Assembly: GCF_017968845.1 (NCBI RefSeq)
Contig: NZ_CP072877.1
Coordinates: forward strand, 186,001 to 250,000
Direction of reading: 5' to 3'
DNA length: 64,000 nucleotides
Origin: Microbacterium sp. NIBRBAC000506063
GTDB lineage: Bacteria > Actinomycetota > Actinomycetes > Actinomycetales > Microbacteriaceae
Made by a program: the position numbers and the translations under genes. Position 1 is the first letter of the stretch. Each line of letters begins with the position of its first letter. Under the pieces are notes generated by a model. That model was given only the letters and a program-made list of their open reading frames with translations. It had not been told where the DNA came from and ran no database searches. Below are positions 21,157-30,163 of this stretch, one piece after another.

Positions 21157-21405
21157 GTGGAAATTCTCGAGTTCGTCCTGCAGGTCGTGCTGGGCATCAC
21201 CAGCATCCTGCTGACTCTCCTCATCCTCCTGCACAAGGGCCGCGGTGGCGGCTTGTCCGACATGTTCGGCGGTGGCATGACCTCCGCCGTCGGCTCGTCC
21301 GGGCTCGCAGAGCGCAACCTCAACCGCTTCACCGTGGTGCTCGCGCTTCTGTGGTTCCTGTCGATCGTCGCGCTCGGACTGATCACGAAATTCCAGGTGA
21401 TGTAA
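21157..21405 (+). CDS. secG: Preprotein translocase subunit SecG
   Basis: 82-residue membrane subunit of the SecYEG channel, intact. Two hydrophobic helices (LEFVLQVVLGITSILLTLLI and FTVVLALLWFLSIVALGLI) with the family connector KGRGGGLSDMFGGGMTSAVG between them. GTG start at 21157; the alternative ATG starts lie inside the first helix. It follows the glycolytic genes, as is usual in actinobacteria, and ends 1 base before rbpA. Confidence 0.93.
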   Translation: MEILEFVLQVVLGITSILLTLLILLHKGRGGGLSDMFGGGMTSAVGSSGLAERNLNRFTVVLALLWFLSIVALGLITKFQVM

Positions 21406-21762
21406 ATGGTGACCGGCGGCAACGCTATTCGCGGCACCCGAGTGGGCTCGGGGCCGATGGGCGAGCAGGATCACGGCTTCCACGCCGACCGCATCGCCGT
21501 CTCCTACTGGGATGCGCTCGGCAACGAGACGGTCCGCTACTTCGCGGCAGGGCTGCCTGACGAGGAGATCCCGGAGACGATCGACCACCCGCAGTCGGGC
21601 CTCCCGGCCGGCCGCGACAAGGAGAACCCCCCGGAGCTCGCCAAGAACGAGCCCTACAAGACGCACCTCGCCTATGTGAAGGAGCGTCGCACGGAGGACG
21701 AGGCCGAGGAGCTCCTCGAAGACGCCCTGCGTCAGCGCCGGGAGCGTCGCGGCCAGAGCTGA
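21406..21762 (+). CDS. rbpA: RNA polymerase-binding protein RbpA
   Basis: 118 residues, intact. Actinobacterial transcription factor that binds the principal sigma factor and stabilises the open promoter complex. The N-terminal tail and basic linker GGNAIRGTRVGSGPMGEQD, the core RIAVSYWDALGNETVRYFAAG, and the sigma-interaction region KTHLAYVKERRTEDEAEELL are visible. The core zinc-site cysteines of Streptomyces RbpA are absent, as in several actinobacteria. It begins directly after the secG stop (TAAATGG), so the two are co-translated. Confidence 0.92.
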   Translation: MVTGGNAIRGTRVGSGPMGEQDHGFHADRIAVSYWDALGNETVRYFAAGLPDEEIPETIDHPQSGLPAGRDKENPPELAKNEPYKTHLAYVKERRTEDEAEELLEDALRQRRERRGQS

Positions 21763-21788
21763 CCGTCGCACCCGCAAGACCACTGCGC

Positions 21789-21819
21789 AAGACCTGCCGC
21801 CGACTCAGCGGCAGGTCTT
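21789..21819. terminator. Convergent hairpin between rbpA and the HEVGH gene
   Basis: AAGACCTGCCGC and GCGGCAGGTCTT form a perfect 12-base stem with a 7-base loop. It overlaps the last codons of the leftward gene and lies 26 bases after the rbpA stop. No T-tract follows on either strand, so it may act as a Rho-independent-like pause or an RNA 3'-end stabiliser for both convergent transcripts. Confidence 0.55.
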
Positions 21820-23024
21820 CGCCTTGTCGATGATCTCCTGTCGCGGGTACCCGTAGAGCGACACCCCGTTGCCGTCGGCCGTGTGCCCCTGGCTGATCGC
21901 CCAGGCCGTCGCCCACTCCTCGTTCGCGTCGCGGTCCTCCCAGTCGAACATCTCGTAGCACTTCGCCGAGATCGCGTGCCCGACCTCGTGGGCGACGAGA
22001 GCCCGCATGACGGCCGACGGCCAGTGCTCGGCCACGGAGTTGGACAGCGTGATGGTGGAGAACCCGCCGTGACCGGCGTTCCACGTCGCCAGTCCTCCGG
22101 CACTGCCGCCGAGTCCGCGTCCGTTGACGATGCGGTCCCATTCGAAGTCGAGGAGGACACCGCCGGCGATCGATCGGGCGAACTCCTCGACCTGGAGGCG
22201 TCTGTTCAACAGAGGGCCGGCCTTCGACGCGAGGATCTTCTCGTGCGAGGCGACGACGGCGGATGCGGCGTCGTCGAGCCCGGCGAAGGCATCGGCCGTC
22301 TCGGCATCCGGGCGTGAAGGCTGCGCGAGAACGTGGTCGCGCGCGAGGCGTAAGTCGATGATGTCGGTGTTCAGGGCCGACGGGTGCGCCTCTTCGACCT
22401 CCTCGGCGGCATCGGCCGCGGCGTCGAACAGGTCCTCGGTCGCCTCATCGAGCACCTGGAGGCTGAGCTCCATCGATTCCCCGGCCGCGTCCAGCGCCCC
22501 TGTGTGCTCCCGCGTCGCCACCGTCGCCTCCTCGAGCGCGCCGGCGCCGGCGAGGAGCTCCCAGGTCCAGACCGGCTTCTCCGGGGTGCGGGGAGCGGCA
22601 CGGAAGCCGCATCCGCCGCGTCCGAGAACCTGGCACCGGTGTCGTCGAGCGCCGACTCGAAGGCCTCGCGCACCGCGGCGGTGGTGAGCAGCCCGCTGTC
22701 GGCCTCGGAGATGAGCGCAGCGGCGTCGAGCACGCCGTCGCTCTCGCGGAGGAAGCGTTCCAGATCGCGGTGCAGGGAGATCGTCTCGGATGCGGAGGCG
22801 GAGAACGCCGCCGCCGCCTCGTCATACTGCAGATTGGCCCACAGGTGTCCGCCGCCGATGAGCCCGGCCAGAATCGGCACGGCTGCGACGGTGATCCAGA
22901 GTCCGCGTCGCCGCGGTCGGATGCGGGCAGGCGGTGCCGCGGCATCCGTCGTCGCGACGCCGGAGAAGGAGAGGGGGAGCAGATGCCCGCCAGAGCGGTC
23001 CGTATCGTTCACCGAATCTCCCAC
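21805..23024 (-). CDS. Membrane-anchored protein with HEVGH metalloprotease-like motif (one frameshift)
   Basis: About 406 residues. A 40-residue cytoplasmic N-terminus ending in RPRRR is followed by one transmembrane helix (about 41-62) and a long extracellular helical region. Near residue 346 the segment LVAHEVGHAISAKCYEMF contains HExxH, with candidate third ligands in DWEDRDANEEWATAW some 20 residues later. This is the layout of a zinc-dependent gluzincin-type peptidase, but I do not recognise the family. The frame breaks at 22583-22586 (one C missing on the coding strand), with PAPPEKPVWTWELLAG restored. It lies downstream of tRNA-Gly on the same strand. Confidence 0.65.
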
Positions 23025-23049
23025 GACGATCTGTTCTCCGGAGGAGAAG

Positions 23050-23123
23050 TGGAGGGGATGACGGGAATCGAACCCGCACCATCAGTTTGGAAGACTGAGG
23101 CTCTACCATTGAGCTACATCCCC
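23050..23123 (-). tRNA. tRNA-Gly (UCC)
   Basis: Cloverleaf on the minus strand: acceptor GGGGATG pairs with CATCCCC, D-arm AGCTCAATGGTAGAGC, anticodon loop with TCC in CAGTCTTCCAAACTG, T-arm GCGGGTTCGATTCCCGT. The 3' CCA is encoded (23050-23052). Confidence 0.95.
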
Positions 23124-23234
23124 GAATCGGGGGCCGGTGACCACACGGAACCGGCTGTTCGATTGTAGCGGACAGAACAGCGTGCTCCCGTCCGTTAGAC
23201 TTCTTGGGGCCGTTCCCGCGTGCGCGGGTATTAC

Positions 23235-23308
23235 CGGGGCGTAGCTCAGCTTGGTAGAGCGCCCGCTTTGGGAGCGGGAAGTCGCAGGTTCAAATCCTGT
23301 CGCCCCGA
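23235..23308 (+). tRNA. tRNA-Pro (UGG)
   Basis: Acceptor CGGGGCG (23235-23241) pairs with CGCCCCG (23301-23307). The anticodon loop reads TTTGGGA with anticodon TGG in a CCCGC/GCGGG stem, and the T-loop is GTTCAAATC. No CCA is encoded. A TAGACT (23196-23201) about 34 bases upstream is a plausible -10. Confidence 0.95.
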
Positions 23309-23309
23309 C

Positions 23310-23349
23310 GTAGTGAGAAATCCGATCCTTGGATCGGGTTGCTCACTAC
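23310..23349 (+). terminator. Two-step hairpin directly after tRNA-Pro
   Basis: Outer arms GTAGTGAG / CTCACTAC and inner arms CCGATCC / GGATCGG, all perfect, separated by AAAT and GTTG internal loops, starting 2 bases after the tRNA. No T-run follows. Position suggests 3'-end formation or protection of the tRNA transcript; as pure structure it would also suit a dispersed repeat. Confidence 0.55.
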
Positions 23350-23568
23350 TCGCGGCAGTCAGGCGGGCCCCAGCATCCGTGGCTCCGCGCGTCGCGCATG
23401 CGACGTGTGGAGGAGATGCCTGGGGAATCGCCCCTGGTAAGTGACGAAAGCCCGACCCGAGGGGTCGGGCGCCACCCCAAGCCCCGACACACACCACAAA
23501 GACTTCAGAACAGACCAGGACCTCACGACCGCGCATGTGCGCGGAAAGCACAAGGAGAACAGACGAGT
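23350..23568 (+). promoter_or_regulatory. Leader region of tig
   Basis: 219 bases without a gene. It holds a GC hairpin (GCCCGACCC / GGGTCGGGC, about 23452-23472) followed by an A/C-rich unstructured stretch of some 70 bases up to the CAAGGAGAAC ribosome site of tig. The hairpin could be a terminator or attenuator for transcripts coming from tRNA-Pro. No clear -10/-35 pair is visible. Confidence 0.35.
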
Positions 23569-24975
23569 ATGGCTACGAGCACCGTCGAGAAGCTGTCGCC
23601 CACCCGGGTCAAGATCAGCATCACGGTCACACCCGAAGACCTCAAGCCCAGCATCGAGCACGCCTACGAGCACATCGCTCAGGACGTGCAGATCCCCGGC
23701 TTCCGCAAGGGCAAGGTCCCCGCTCCCATCATCGACCAGCGCATCGGTCGCGGCGCCGTCATCGAGCACGCCGTCAACGAGGGCCTCGACGGCTTCTTCC
23801 GTCAGGCGGTCAGCGAGAACGAGCTGCGCCCCGTCGGCCGTCCTGCTGCCGACATCACCCAGTGGCCCAACGAGAAGGACTTCTCGGGCGACCTGCTCGT
23901 CGACGTCGAGGTCGACGTGCGCCCCGAGATCGAGCTTCCCGCCTACGACGACATCACGCTCACGGTCGACGCCGTCGAGACCGACGACGACGCCATCGAT
24001 GCCGAGCTCGACCGTCTGCGCGGCCGTTTCGGCACGCTGATCCCGGTCGACCGTCCGGTCGCGACCGGCGACTTCGTCGAGCTCGACCTCGTCGCCACGA
24101 TCGACGGCACCGAGATCGACCGTGCTGAGGGCGTCTCCTACGAGGTCGGCTCCGGCGAGCTGCTCGAGGGCATCGACGAGGCGATCGACTCGCTCACCGC
24201 GGGTGAGGACACGACCTTCCGCTCGACGCTCATCGGCGGCGACCACGCCGGTTCCGAGGCCGAGGTCGCGGTGAGCGTCAAGGCCGTCAAGGAGCGCGAG
24301 CTCCCGGAGGCCGACGACGACTTCGCCCAGATCGCCAGCGAGTTCGACACGATCGCCGAGCTGCGTGCCAGCCTCGCCGAGCGCGTGGGCGAGCAGGGCG
24401 TCTTCACCCAGGGCGCCGCCGCTCGCGACAAGCTCGTCGAGGCGCTGCTCGAGCGCATCGAGATCCCCGTGCCGGCGCAGCTCGTCGAGGACGAGGTGCA
24501 CAGCCACCTCGAGTCCGAGGGGCGTCTGGACGACGACGAGCACCGCGCCGAGGTCACGGAGGCGAGCGAGAAGCAGTTCCGCACCCAGGTGTTGCTGGAC
24601 ACCATTGCCGAGGACGCCAAGGTGGAGGTCTCGCAGGACGAGCTGAGCCAGTACCTCATCCAGTCGGCCGCACAGTACGGCATGGCCCCGCAGGAGTTCG
24701 TCGAGGCGCTGCAGGCCTCGAACCAGCTCCCGGCTCTCGTCGGCGAGGTCGCCCGCAACAAGGCTCTCGCCGTCGCGCTCGGCAAGGTGAAGGTCGTCGA
24801 CAGCAACGGCAAGTCCGTGGATCTCTCCGGTTTCATCGGCGTGACCGATGAGGACGAGCAGGCGGATGCCGCAGACGCGCCCGTCGAGGAGGTCGCCGCG
24901 GAGGAGAAGCCCGCGAAGAAGACCGCGGCCAAGAAGCCGGCCGCGAAGAATGCTTCGGCCAAGAAGGCCGAGTAA
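23569..24975 (+). CDS. tig: Trigger factor
   Basis: Ribosome-bound chaperone and peptidyl-prolyl isomerase. 468 residues, intact. The ribosome-binding signature is visible as [18 protein letters not shown] near residue 45, the FKBP-like isomerase domain around residues 150-230 ([13 protein letters not shown]), then the helical arms. The C-terminus is an Ala/Lys/Glu tail ([17 protein letters not shown]), a low-complexity extension frequent in actinobacteria. The ATG at 23569 has CAAGGAGAAC upstream. It precedes clpP1P2-clpX, the conserved protein-quality block. Confidence 0.95.
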   Translation: MATSTVEKLSPTRVKISITVTPEDLKPSIEHAYEHIAQDVQIPGFRKGKVPAPIIDQRIGRGAVIEHAVNEGLDGFFRQAVSENELRPVGRPAADITQWPNEKDFSGDLLVDVEVDVRPEIELPAYDDITLTVDAVETDDDAIDAELDRLRGRFGTLIPVDRPVATGDFVELDLVATIDGTEIDRAEGVSYEVGSGELLEGIDEAIDSLTAGEDTTFRSTLIGGDHAGSEAEVAVSVKAVKERELPEADDDFAQIASEFDTIAELRASLAERVGEQGVFTQGAAARDKLVEALLERIEIPVPAQLVEDEVHSHLESEGRLDDDEHRAEVTEASEKQFRTQVLLDTIAEDAKVEVSQDELSQYLIQSAAQYGMAPQEFVEALQASNQLPALVGEVARNKALAVALGKVKVVDSNGKSVDLSGFIGVTDEDEQADAADAPVEEVAAEEKPAKKTAAKKPAAKNASAKKAE

Positions 24976-25041
24976 TCCTCGAGGGAACGGGACGGGTGCG
25001 CGCCGCATCCGTCCCCGTTTCCGTCCCCGCTGATATGCCGA

Positions 25042-25082
25042 CGGCGAACACGACCTGAGGGCGACGTTCTCGCCGGTAGATT
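25042..25082 (+). promoter_or_regulatory. Inverted repeat and -10 before clpP1
   Basis: CGGCGAAC (25042-25049) and GTTCTCGCCG (25066-25075) form an imperfect palindrome, directly followed by TAGATT (25077-25082), a good -10 candidate 33 bases before clpP1. Actinobacterial clpP1P2 operons are known to be activated by ClgR at a GC-rich palindrome in this position; whether this is a ClgR box is an inference. Confidence 0.4.
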
Positions 25083-25114
25083 CGAATCACCGAACACGAC
25101 AAACAGGAGCGCAC

Positions 25115-25710
25115 ATGGCTGCAGAACCCTCGTTGCGACGAGTGTCTTCGACAGGCTGCTGAAGGACCGCATCATCTGGCTCGGCTCAGAGGTGCGCGAC
25201 GAGAACGCCAACGAGATCTGCGCGAAGATCCTTCTTCTCGCCGCAGAGGACTCGGAGAAGGACATCTACCTGTACATCAACTCGCCCGGCGGGTCGATCA
25301 CGGCGGGTATGGCGATCTACGACACGATGCAGTTCGTCCCGAACGACATCGTCACGGTCGGCATCGGCATGGCCGCGTCCATGGGGCAGCTGCTGCTCAC
25401 CAGCGGCACGAAGGGCAAGCGCTACATCACGCCGAACGCCCGCGTGCTGCTGCACCAGCCGCACGGCGGCTTCGGTGGAACCGCGAGCGACATCCAGACG
25501 CAGGCGCAGCTCATCCTCGACATGAAGAAGCGCCTCGCCGAGATCACCGCGGCCCAGACCGGCAAGTCGGTCGAGCAGATCAACGAGGACGGCGATCGCG
25601 ATCGCTGGTTCTCGGCGGAGGAGGCGCTCGAGTACGGCTTCGTCGACCACATCCGCGAGCACGCGACCGACGTCTCGGGCGGCGGCGGAACCGCGCCGGA
25701 CTCGAAGTAA
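25115..25710 (+). CDS. clpP1: ClpP1 protease subunit (one frameshift)
   Basis: Serine protease subunit of the mixed ClpP1P2 chamber of actinobacteria, about 198 residues. Catalytic Ser in [13 protein letters not shown], His in [11 protein letters not shown], Asp in the following helix region. [20 protein letters not shown] forms the oxyanion side. The N-terminus is broken near 25133: one base (probably G) must be added to read [18 protein letters not shown]. This is the only break in the window that is not at a visible run of two or more G or C. Ends 19 bases before clpP2. Confidence 0.93.
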
Positions 25711-25729
25711 CGGAATCGAAAGGACACCC

Positions 25730-26374
25730 ATGTACACCCCGACATTCCGTGCCGCCGGCAACCTGCCCTCGAGCCGCTACATCCTCCCGCAGTTCGAGGA
25801 GCGCACCGCGTACGGCTTCAAGCGCCAGGACCCGTACAACAAGCTCTTCGAAGACCGCGTGATCTTCCTGGGCGTGCAGGTCGACGACGCCTCGGCCGAC
25901 GACGTGATGGCTCAGCTCCTGGTTCTGGAGAGCCAGGACGCCGAGCGCGACATCACGATGTACATCAACTCTCCCGGCGGATCCTTCACCGCGATGACGG
26001 CGATCTACGACACCATGCAGTACGTCTCGCCGCACATCCAGACGGTCGTGCTCGGTCAGGCGGCCTCCGCCGCGGCCGTGCTGCTGGCCGCCGGCGCCCC
26101 CGGCAAGCGTCTGGCGCTGCCGAACGCACGCATCCTCATCCACCAGCCCGCGATGGGCGAGGCAGGGCACGGTCAGGCCTCCGACATCGAGATCCAGGCG
26201 GCGGAGATCCTGCGGATGCGCACATGGCTGGAGGAGACCCTCGCGGCGCACACGAAGAAGAGCGCCGAAGAGGTCAACCGCGACATCGACCGCGACAACA
26301 TCCTCTCCGCACAGGAGGCGCTCGACTACGGCATCGTCGATCAGGTGCTCACGACGCGCAAGCGCGCTTCCTGA
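25730..26374 (+). CDS. clpP2: ClpP2 protease subunit
   Basis: Second, non-identical ClpP ring subunit; 214 residues, intact. The long N-terminal extension (ILPQFEERTAYGFKRQDPYN) is typical of ClpP2, and the catalytic set is GQAASAAAVLLAAG (Ser), ARILIHQPAMG (His) and the downstream Asp. ClpP1 and ClpP2 assemble as paired heptamers that work only together in actinobacteria. A GAAAGGACACCC ribosome site precedes the ATG. A hairpin follows its stop. Confidence 0.95.
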   Translation: MYTPTFRAAGNLPSSRYILPQFEERTAYGFKRQDPYNKLFEDRVIFLGVQVDDASADDVMAQLLVLESQDAERDITMYINSPGGSFTAMTAIYDTMQYVSPHIQTVVLGQAASAAAVLLAAGAPGKRLALPNARILIHQPAMGEAGHGQASDIEIQAAEILRMRTWLEETLAAHTKKSAEEVNRDIDRDNILSAQEALDYGIVDQVLTTRKRAS

Positions 26375-26389
26375 TCGAAGGAGCCAAGA

Positions 26390-26423
26390 ACGGATGCCTC
26401 GGCCACTGGGCCGGGGCATCCGT
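26390..26423 (+). terminator. Hairpin between clpP2 and clpX
   Basis: ACGGATGCC (26390-26398) pairs with GGCATCCGT (26415-26423), extended inside by CGGCC/GGCCG. The stem is strong but no T-tract follows. It probably weakens read-through from clpP1P2 into clpX, which has a separate 108-base upstream region. Confidence 0.5.
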
Positions 26424-26530
26424 CGTGTCAGGGCGTGGTTTTCCCCATATGTCGCGCCAATGCCGCGCAGTGTCCGGGCCAGCGGTTAGGCTCGGAGGAG
26501 CATCTCAGGAAGGCCTCGAGGAGGGCACGC

Positions 26531-27798
26531 ATGGCACGTATCGGTGAAAGCGCCGACCTGTTCAAGTGCTCGTTCTGCGGAAAGAGCCAGAAGCAGGTGC
26601 AGCAGCTCATCGCAGGTCCGGGTGTGTACATCTGCGACGAGTGCGTCGAGCTGTGCAACGAGATCATCGAAGAACGCATGGCCGAGTCCTCGTCGGGCAC
26701 CGTGGCGGAGTTCGATCTGCCCAAGCCGCGGGAGATCTTCGCCTTCCTCGAGGAGTACGTCGTCGGCCAGGATGCGGCCAAGCGGGCGCTCTCAGTCGCG
26801 GTCTACAACCACTACAAGCGCGTGCGCGCCCACGGCACGCTGCAGCCGGCCGAGCAGAAGGCCGAAGAGATCGAGATCGCCAAGAGCAACATCCTGCTCA
26901 TCGGGCCCACCGGCTGCGGCAAGACATATCTCGCCCAGACGCTCGCCAAGCGACTCAACGTCCCCTTCGCGGTGGCGGATGCGACGGCCCTGACCGAGGC
27001 CGGCTACGTCGGCGAAGACGTCGAGAACATCCTCCTCAAGCTGATCCAGGCGGCCGACTACGACGTCAAGCGCGCCGAGCAGGGCATCATCTACATCGAC
27101 GAGGTCGACAAGATCGCCCGCAAGGCCGAGAACCCCTCGATCACGCGCGACGTCTCCGGCGAAGGCGTGCAGCAGGCGCTCCTGAAGATTCTGGAGGGCA
27201 CGGTCGCGTCCGTGCCGCCGCAGGGCGGCCGCAAGCATCCGCACCAGGACTTCCTGCAGATCGACACGACCAACGTCCTGTTCATCGTCGCCGGAGCCTT
27301 CGCCGGGCTGGAAGACATCGTCTCCTCGCGCGTGGGCAAGCACGGCATCGGCTTCGGCGCTCCGCTGCACGACAAGAGCAACGACCTCGACCTGTTTAGC
27401 GAGGTCCTCCCCGAAGACCTCCACAAGTTCGGCCTGATCCCGAGTTCATCGGACGCCTGCCGGTCGTGGCCTCGGTGACGCCCCTGGATCAGGAGGCGCT
27501 CATCGACATCCTCACCGGTCCCAAGAACGCGCTCGTCAAGCAGTATCAGCGCATGTTCGAGCTCGACGGCGTGCAGCTGGAGTTCGAGGACGACGCACTG
27601 CGATCGATCGCCGATCTCGCCGTCGAGCGCAAGACGGGCGCGCGCGGACTCCGCGCGATCCTCGAAGACGTGCTCGGTCCGATCATGTTCGAGATCCCGT
27701 CCGCCGACGACGTCTCGAAGGTCGTCGTGACGCGCGCCGCGGTCGACGAGGGTGCGCCGCCGACCATCGTGCTGGCGCGCAAACGCAAGAGCGCCTGA
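26531..27798 (+). CDS. clpX: ClpX unfoldase (one frameshift)
   Basis: ATP-dependent unfoldase that feeds substrates to ClpP1P2; about 422 residues. N-terminal zinc domain [10 protein letters not shown] ... [10 protein letters not shown], Walker [18 protein letters not shown] near residue 120, Walker [16 protein letters not shown], and pore motif region GYVGEDVE. The frame breaks at CCC 27439-27441; a fourth C restores [26 protein letters not shown] lies before the ATG. It closes the tig-clpP1-clpP2-clpX block. Confidence 0.96.
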
Positions 27799-27856
27799 GC
27801 GAAGCCCGGTACGCCGCGCGCCCACGGATGTCCGAGGTCCGCGCTACGGTCAGCGA

Positions 27857-28974
27857 ATGACCTCACCGCAACCGTTCCGGATCCATGTCCCGGATGAGGT
27901 GCTCCGCGACCTCCGTCGCCGGCTCGCCGGAGCGCGATTGCTGCCCGACTCACCGCGACGGTCGCTGTCCGGCATGACGGCCGGCTACCTCGAACGCCTC
28001 GTCGCCTCCTGGGAGGAGTTCGACTGGCGTGCGCGTGAGAGCTGGCTCAACGCGCATCCCCAGTTCCTCGCCGAGATCGACGACGCGACGATCCATTTCG
28101 TGCACCTGCGCTCGGCCCGAGCGGACGCGCCCGTGCTTCTGGTGATGCACGGCTGGCCGCACACGTTCGCCCTGCAACTGGACTTCGCCGACCTGCTGCC
28201 GGACTTCCATGTCATTGTGCCGAGCCTCCCGGGGTTCGCCTTCTCGTCGCCTTATCGCACCGGAAGGTTCACAGAACGCCGTGTCGCCGAGACTATGCAC
28301 TCGCTCGTCACCGACATTCTCGGCTACGACCGGTACTTCACCTATGGAGAGGATGTGTCGGCGAACATCAACGATCTTCTGGCAGCGACCCACCCCGAGG
28401 CCGTCCGTGGCGTCATCGTGACTCACGCGCACTTCCCTCGAGAGAGGAGCGCGAGGAACTCACCGCACCCGACGAGATCGCGTTCTTCGAGCGGCTCGAC
28501 GCGTGGCAGGGGCCGCACGGCGCGTACGGGCACGTTCAAGGCACGCGTCCCGACACACTGGCCGCAGCCCTCAACGATTCGCCGGCGGGTCTGCTCGCCT
28601 GGGTGACGGAGAAGCTCGTCGAATGGGGCGACAGCCCCACGGAGCGGCCGGAGGAGATCGAGCGGACTCTCTCGCGCGAGCGCATCCTCACCGAAGCCAC
28701 GATCTACTGGATCACGCAGAGCATCGGAACCTCGTTCCGCCCCTACTACGAGGGAGACGACGACTCGGAGCCGAGTCCGCCCGTCGAGGTGCCGGCCTCC
28801 ATCCACATCCAACGGCACGAGAACGACTACCCGGAGAGCCTCGCCAGGTCCTTCTACCGCGACATCCGGGTGTTCGAACGGCTCCAGACGGGTGGCCACT
28901 TCGCCGTCGCAGAGGTTCCCGGCGCCATGGCCGAACGCGTACGCGCCTTCGCCTCCACCCTCTCGCCGGTGTAA
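27857..28974 (+). CDS. Epoxide hydrolase-like alpha/beta hydrolase (one frameshift)
   Basis: About 372 residues. N-terminal epoxide-hydrolase cap region (FRIHVPDEVLRDLRRRLAGAR, WEEFDWRARESWLNAHPQF), oxyanion motif MHGWPHTFALQLDF with HGWP, nucleophile elbow YGEDVSANINDLL (Asp in GED), and the C-terminal His in TGGHFAVAEVPG. This matches the microsomal/juvenile-hormone-type epoxide hydrolase family; the real substrate in bacteria is unknown. The frame breaks at CCC 28435-28437; one C restores AHFPSREEREELTAP. TACGGT ends 6 bases before the ATG, so it is probably leaderless. Confidence 0.82.
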
Positions 28975-29020
28975 CCGATGCCGGGTACCGCAGTCACGCG
29001 CCCGGGGATATGCTCACGTC

Positions 29021-30059
29021 ATGATCCCTGCACCGGATGCCGGAAAGATCGATGCGCGCGACACCGACGAGCTCGACCTCGATGACTTCAGCGGCGTCCT
29101 GGCCGCCTATCGCGGGGCGAGCTGGTGGCGGGGTGGGCCAGAGGGCTCGCCGATCGCTCCCTGGCCGTCCCCAATGCGCTCGACACCCGCTTCGCGGCTG
29201 CCAGTTTCGCGAAGACCTTCACCGCAGCGGGGATGCTCTCGCTTGTCGCCGAGGGCACCCTGAGCCTCGACACCACCGCCCGCTCGGTGCTGGGTGACGA
29301 CCTGCGCTTGATCGCCGATGACGTCACGATCGAGCATCTGCTCAGCCATCGCTCGGGGATCGGCGACTATCTCGATGAGGAGATCGACGAGTATGCGCCG
29401 CTTGCCATCCCGGTGCAGCAGCTCGACTGCGCCGAGGCCTACGTGCCCTCATCGACGGCTTCGAGACGGCCTTTCCCGCGGGGAGAAGTGGGCGTACTGC
29501 AATGGCGGCTTCGTCGTGCTCGGGATCATCGCTGAACGCGCCTCGGGCGTGCCCTACGGGCGGCTCATGACCGAGAGGGTGTTCGATCCCGCGGGATGAC
29601 GTCATCCGACTTCGCGCGCAGCGACCGACTCGAACCGCTGTCGGCGGTCGGTTACAAGGAGGACGGCACGAGCAACATCTTCCACGTGCCCGTCGTCGGC
29701 GTCGGTGACGGCGGTGCGCGCACGACGGTCGCCGATATGCACGCGTTCTGGTCGAGTCTGTACACGGGTGCGCTGCTGCCGATGGATCTGGTCGCGGCGA
29801 TGACCGCACCGGTGACCCGGACATCGGCATCTACGACGACGATGAGGATGACGATGACGATGAGCCCACCGGCTATGGTCTCGGCGTATGGCTCAAGGCC
29901 GGAACGGTCGCCGCGGTCGGCGGCGATCACGGGATGACGGCGTTCTCCCGGCATGTTCCAGAGCACGACCTCACCGTGACGCTCCTGTCGAACGAGGAAG
30001 AGGCGCCCGCCTACGACCGCGTGATGACCGTGGAAGGCATCGTTCTGCGAGCGCTCTGA
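29021..30059 (+). CDS. Serine beta-lactamase-fold hydrolase (five frameshifts)
   Basis: About 347 residues of the class-C beta-lactamase/D,D-peptidase/esterase fold. The catalytic SxxK is in AAASFAKTFTAAGML near residue 67 and the YxN in WAYCNGGFVVLG; the serine opens the usual helix. The later HxG-type motif is probably GGDHGMTAFSRH. No signal peptide is visible, so it is likely cytoplasmic and more plausibly an esterase than a penicillin-binding enzyme. Breaks at 29114-29117, 29446-29448, 29480-29483, 29593-29595 and 29816-29818, all one base short. An odd acidic run (YDDDEDDDDDEP) sits at 29831-29869. TATGCT ends 6 bases before the ATG. Confidence 0.75.
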
Positions 30060-30163
30060 AGCGCTCTCAGCCGCTGTCAGCTCCCGCCGGTCTCCGATGC
30101 ATCGCACTGTCGTCGTACGTCGATGCGCGCTCGTCGAAGGAGCGTCTGATGGGCTCCAGCCGG

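Noticed and set aside
25147..25162. CTTCGACAGGCTGCTGAAGG at the clpP1 start as another dispersed palindrome
   Set aside because: It encodes the conserved FDRLLK of ClpP and has no second arm; the resemblance to the CTTCGACAGGCTC core is coincidental.
29021..30059. Decayed pseudogenes or programmed frameshifting as the cause of the broken frames
   Set aside because: The same type of one-base loss hits essential genes throughout, always in G or C runs, with no slippery-site/stimulator pattern and no stops beyond those caused by the shift.
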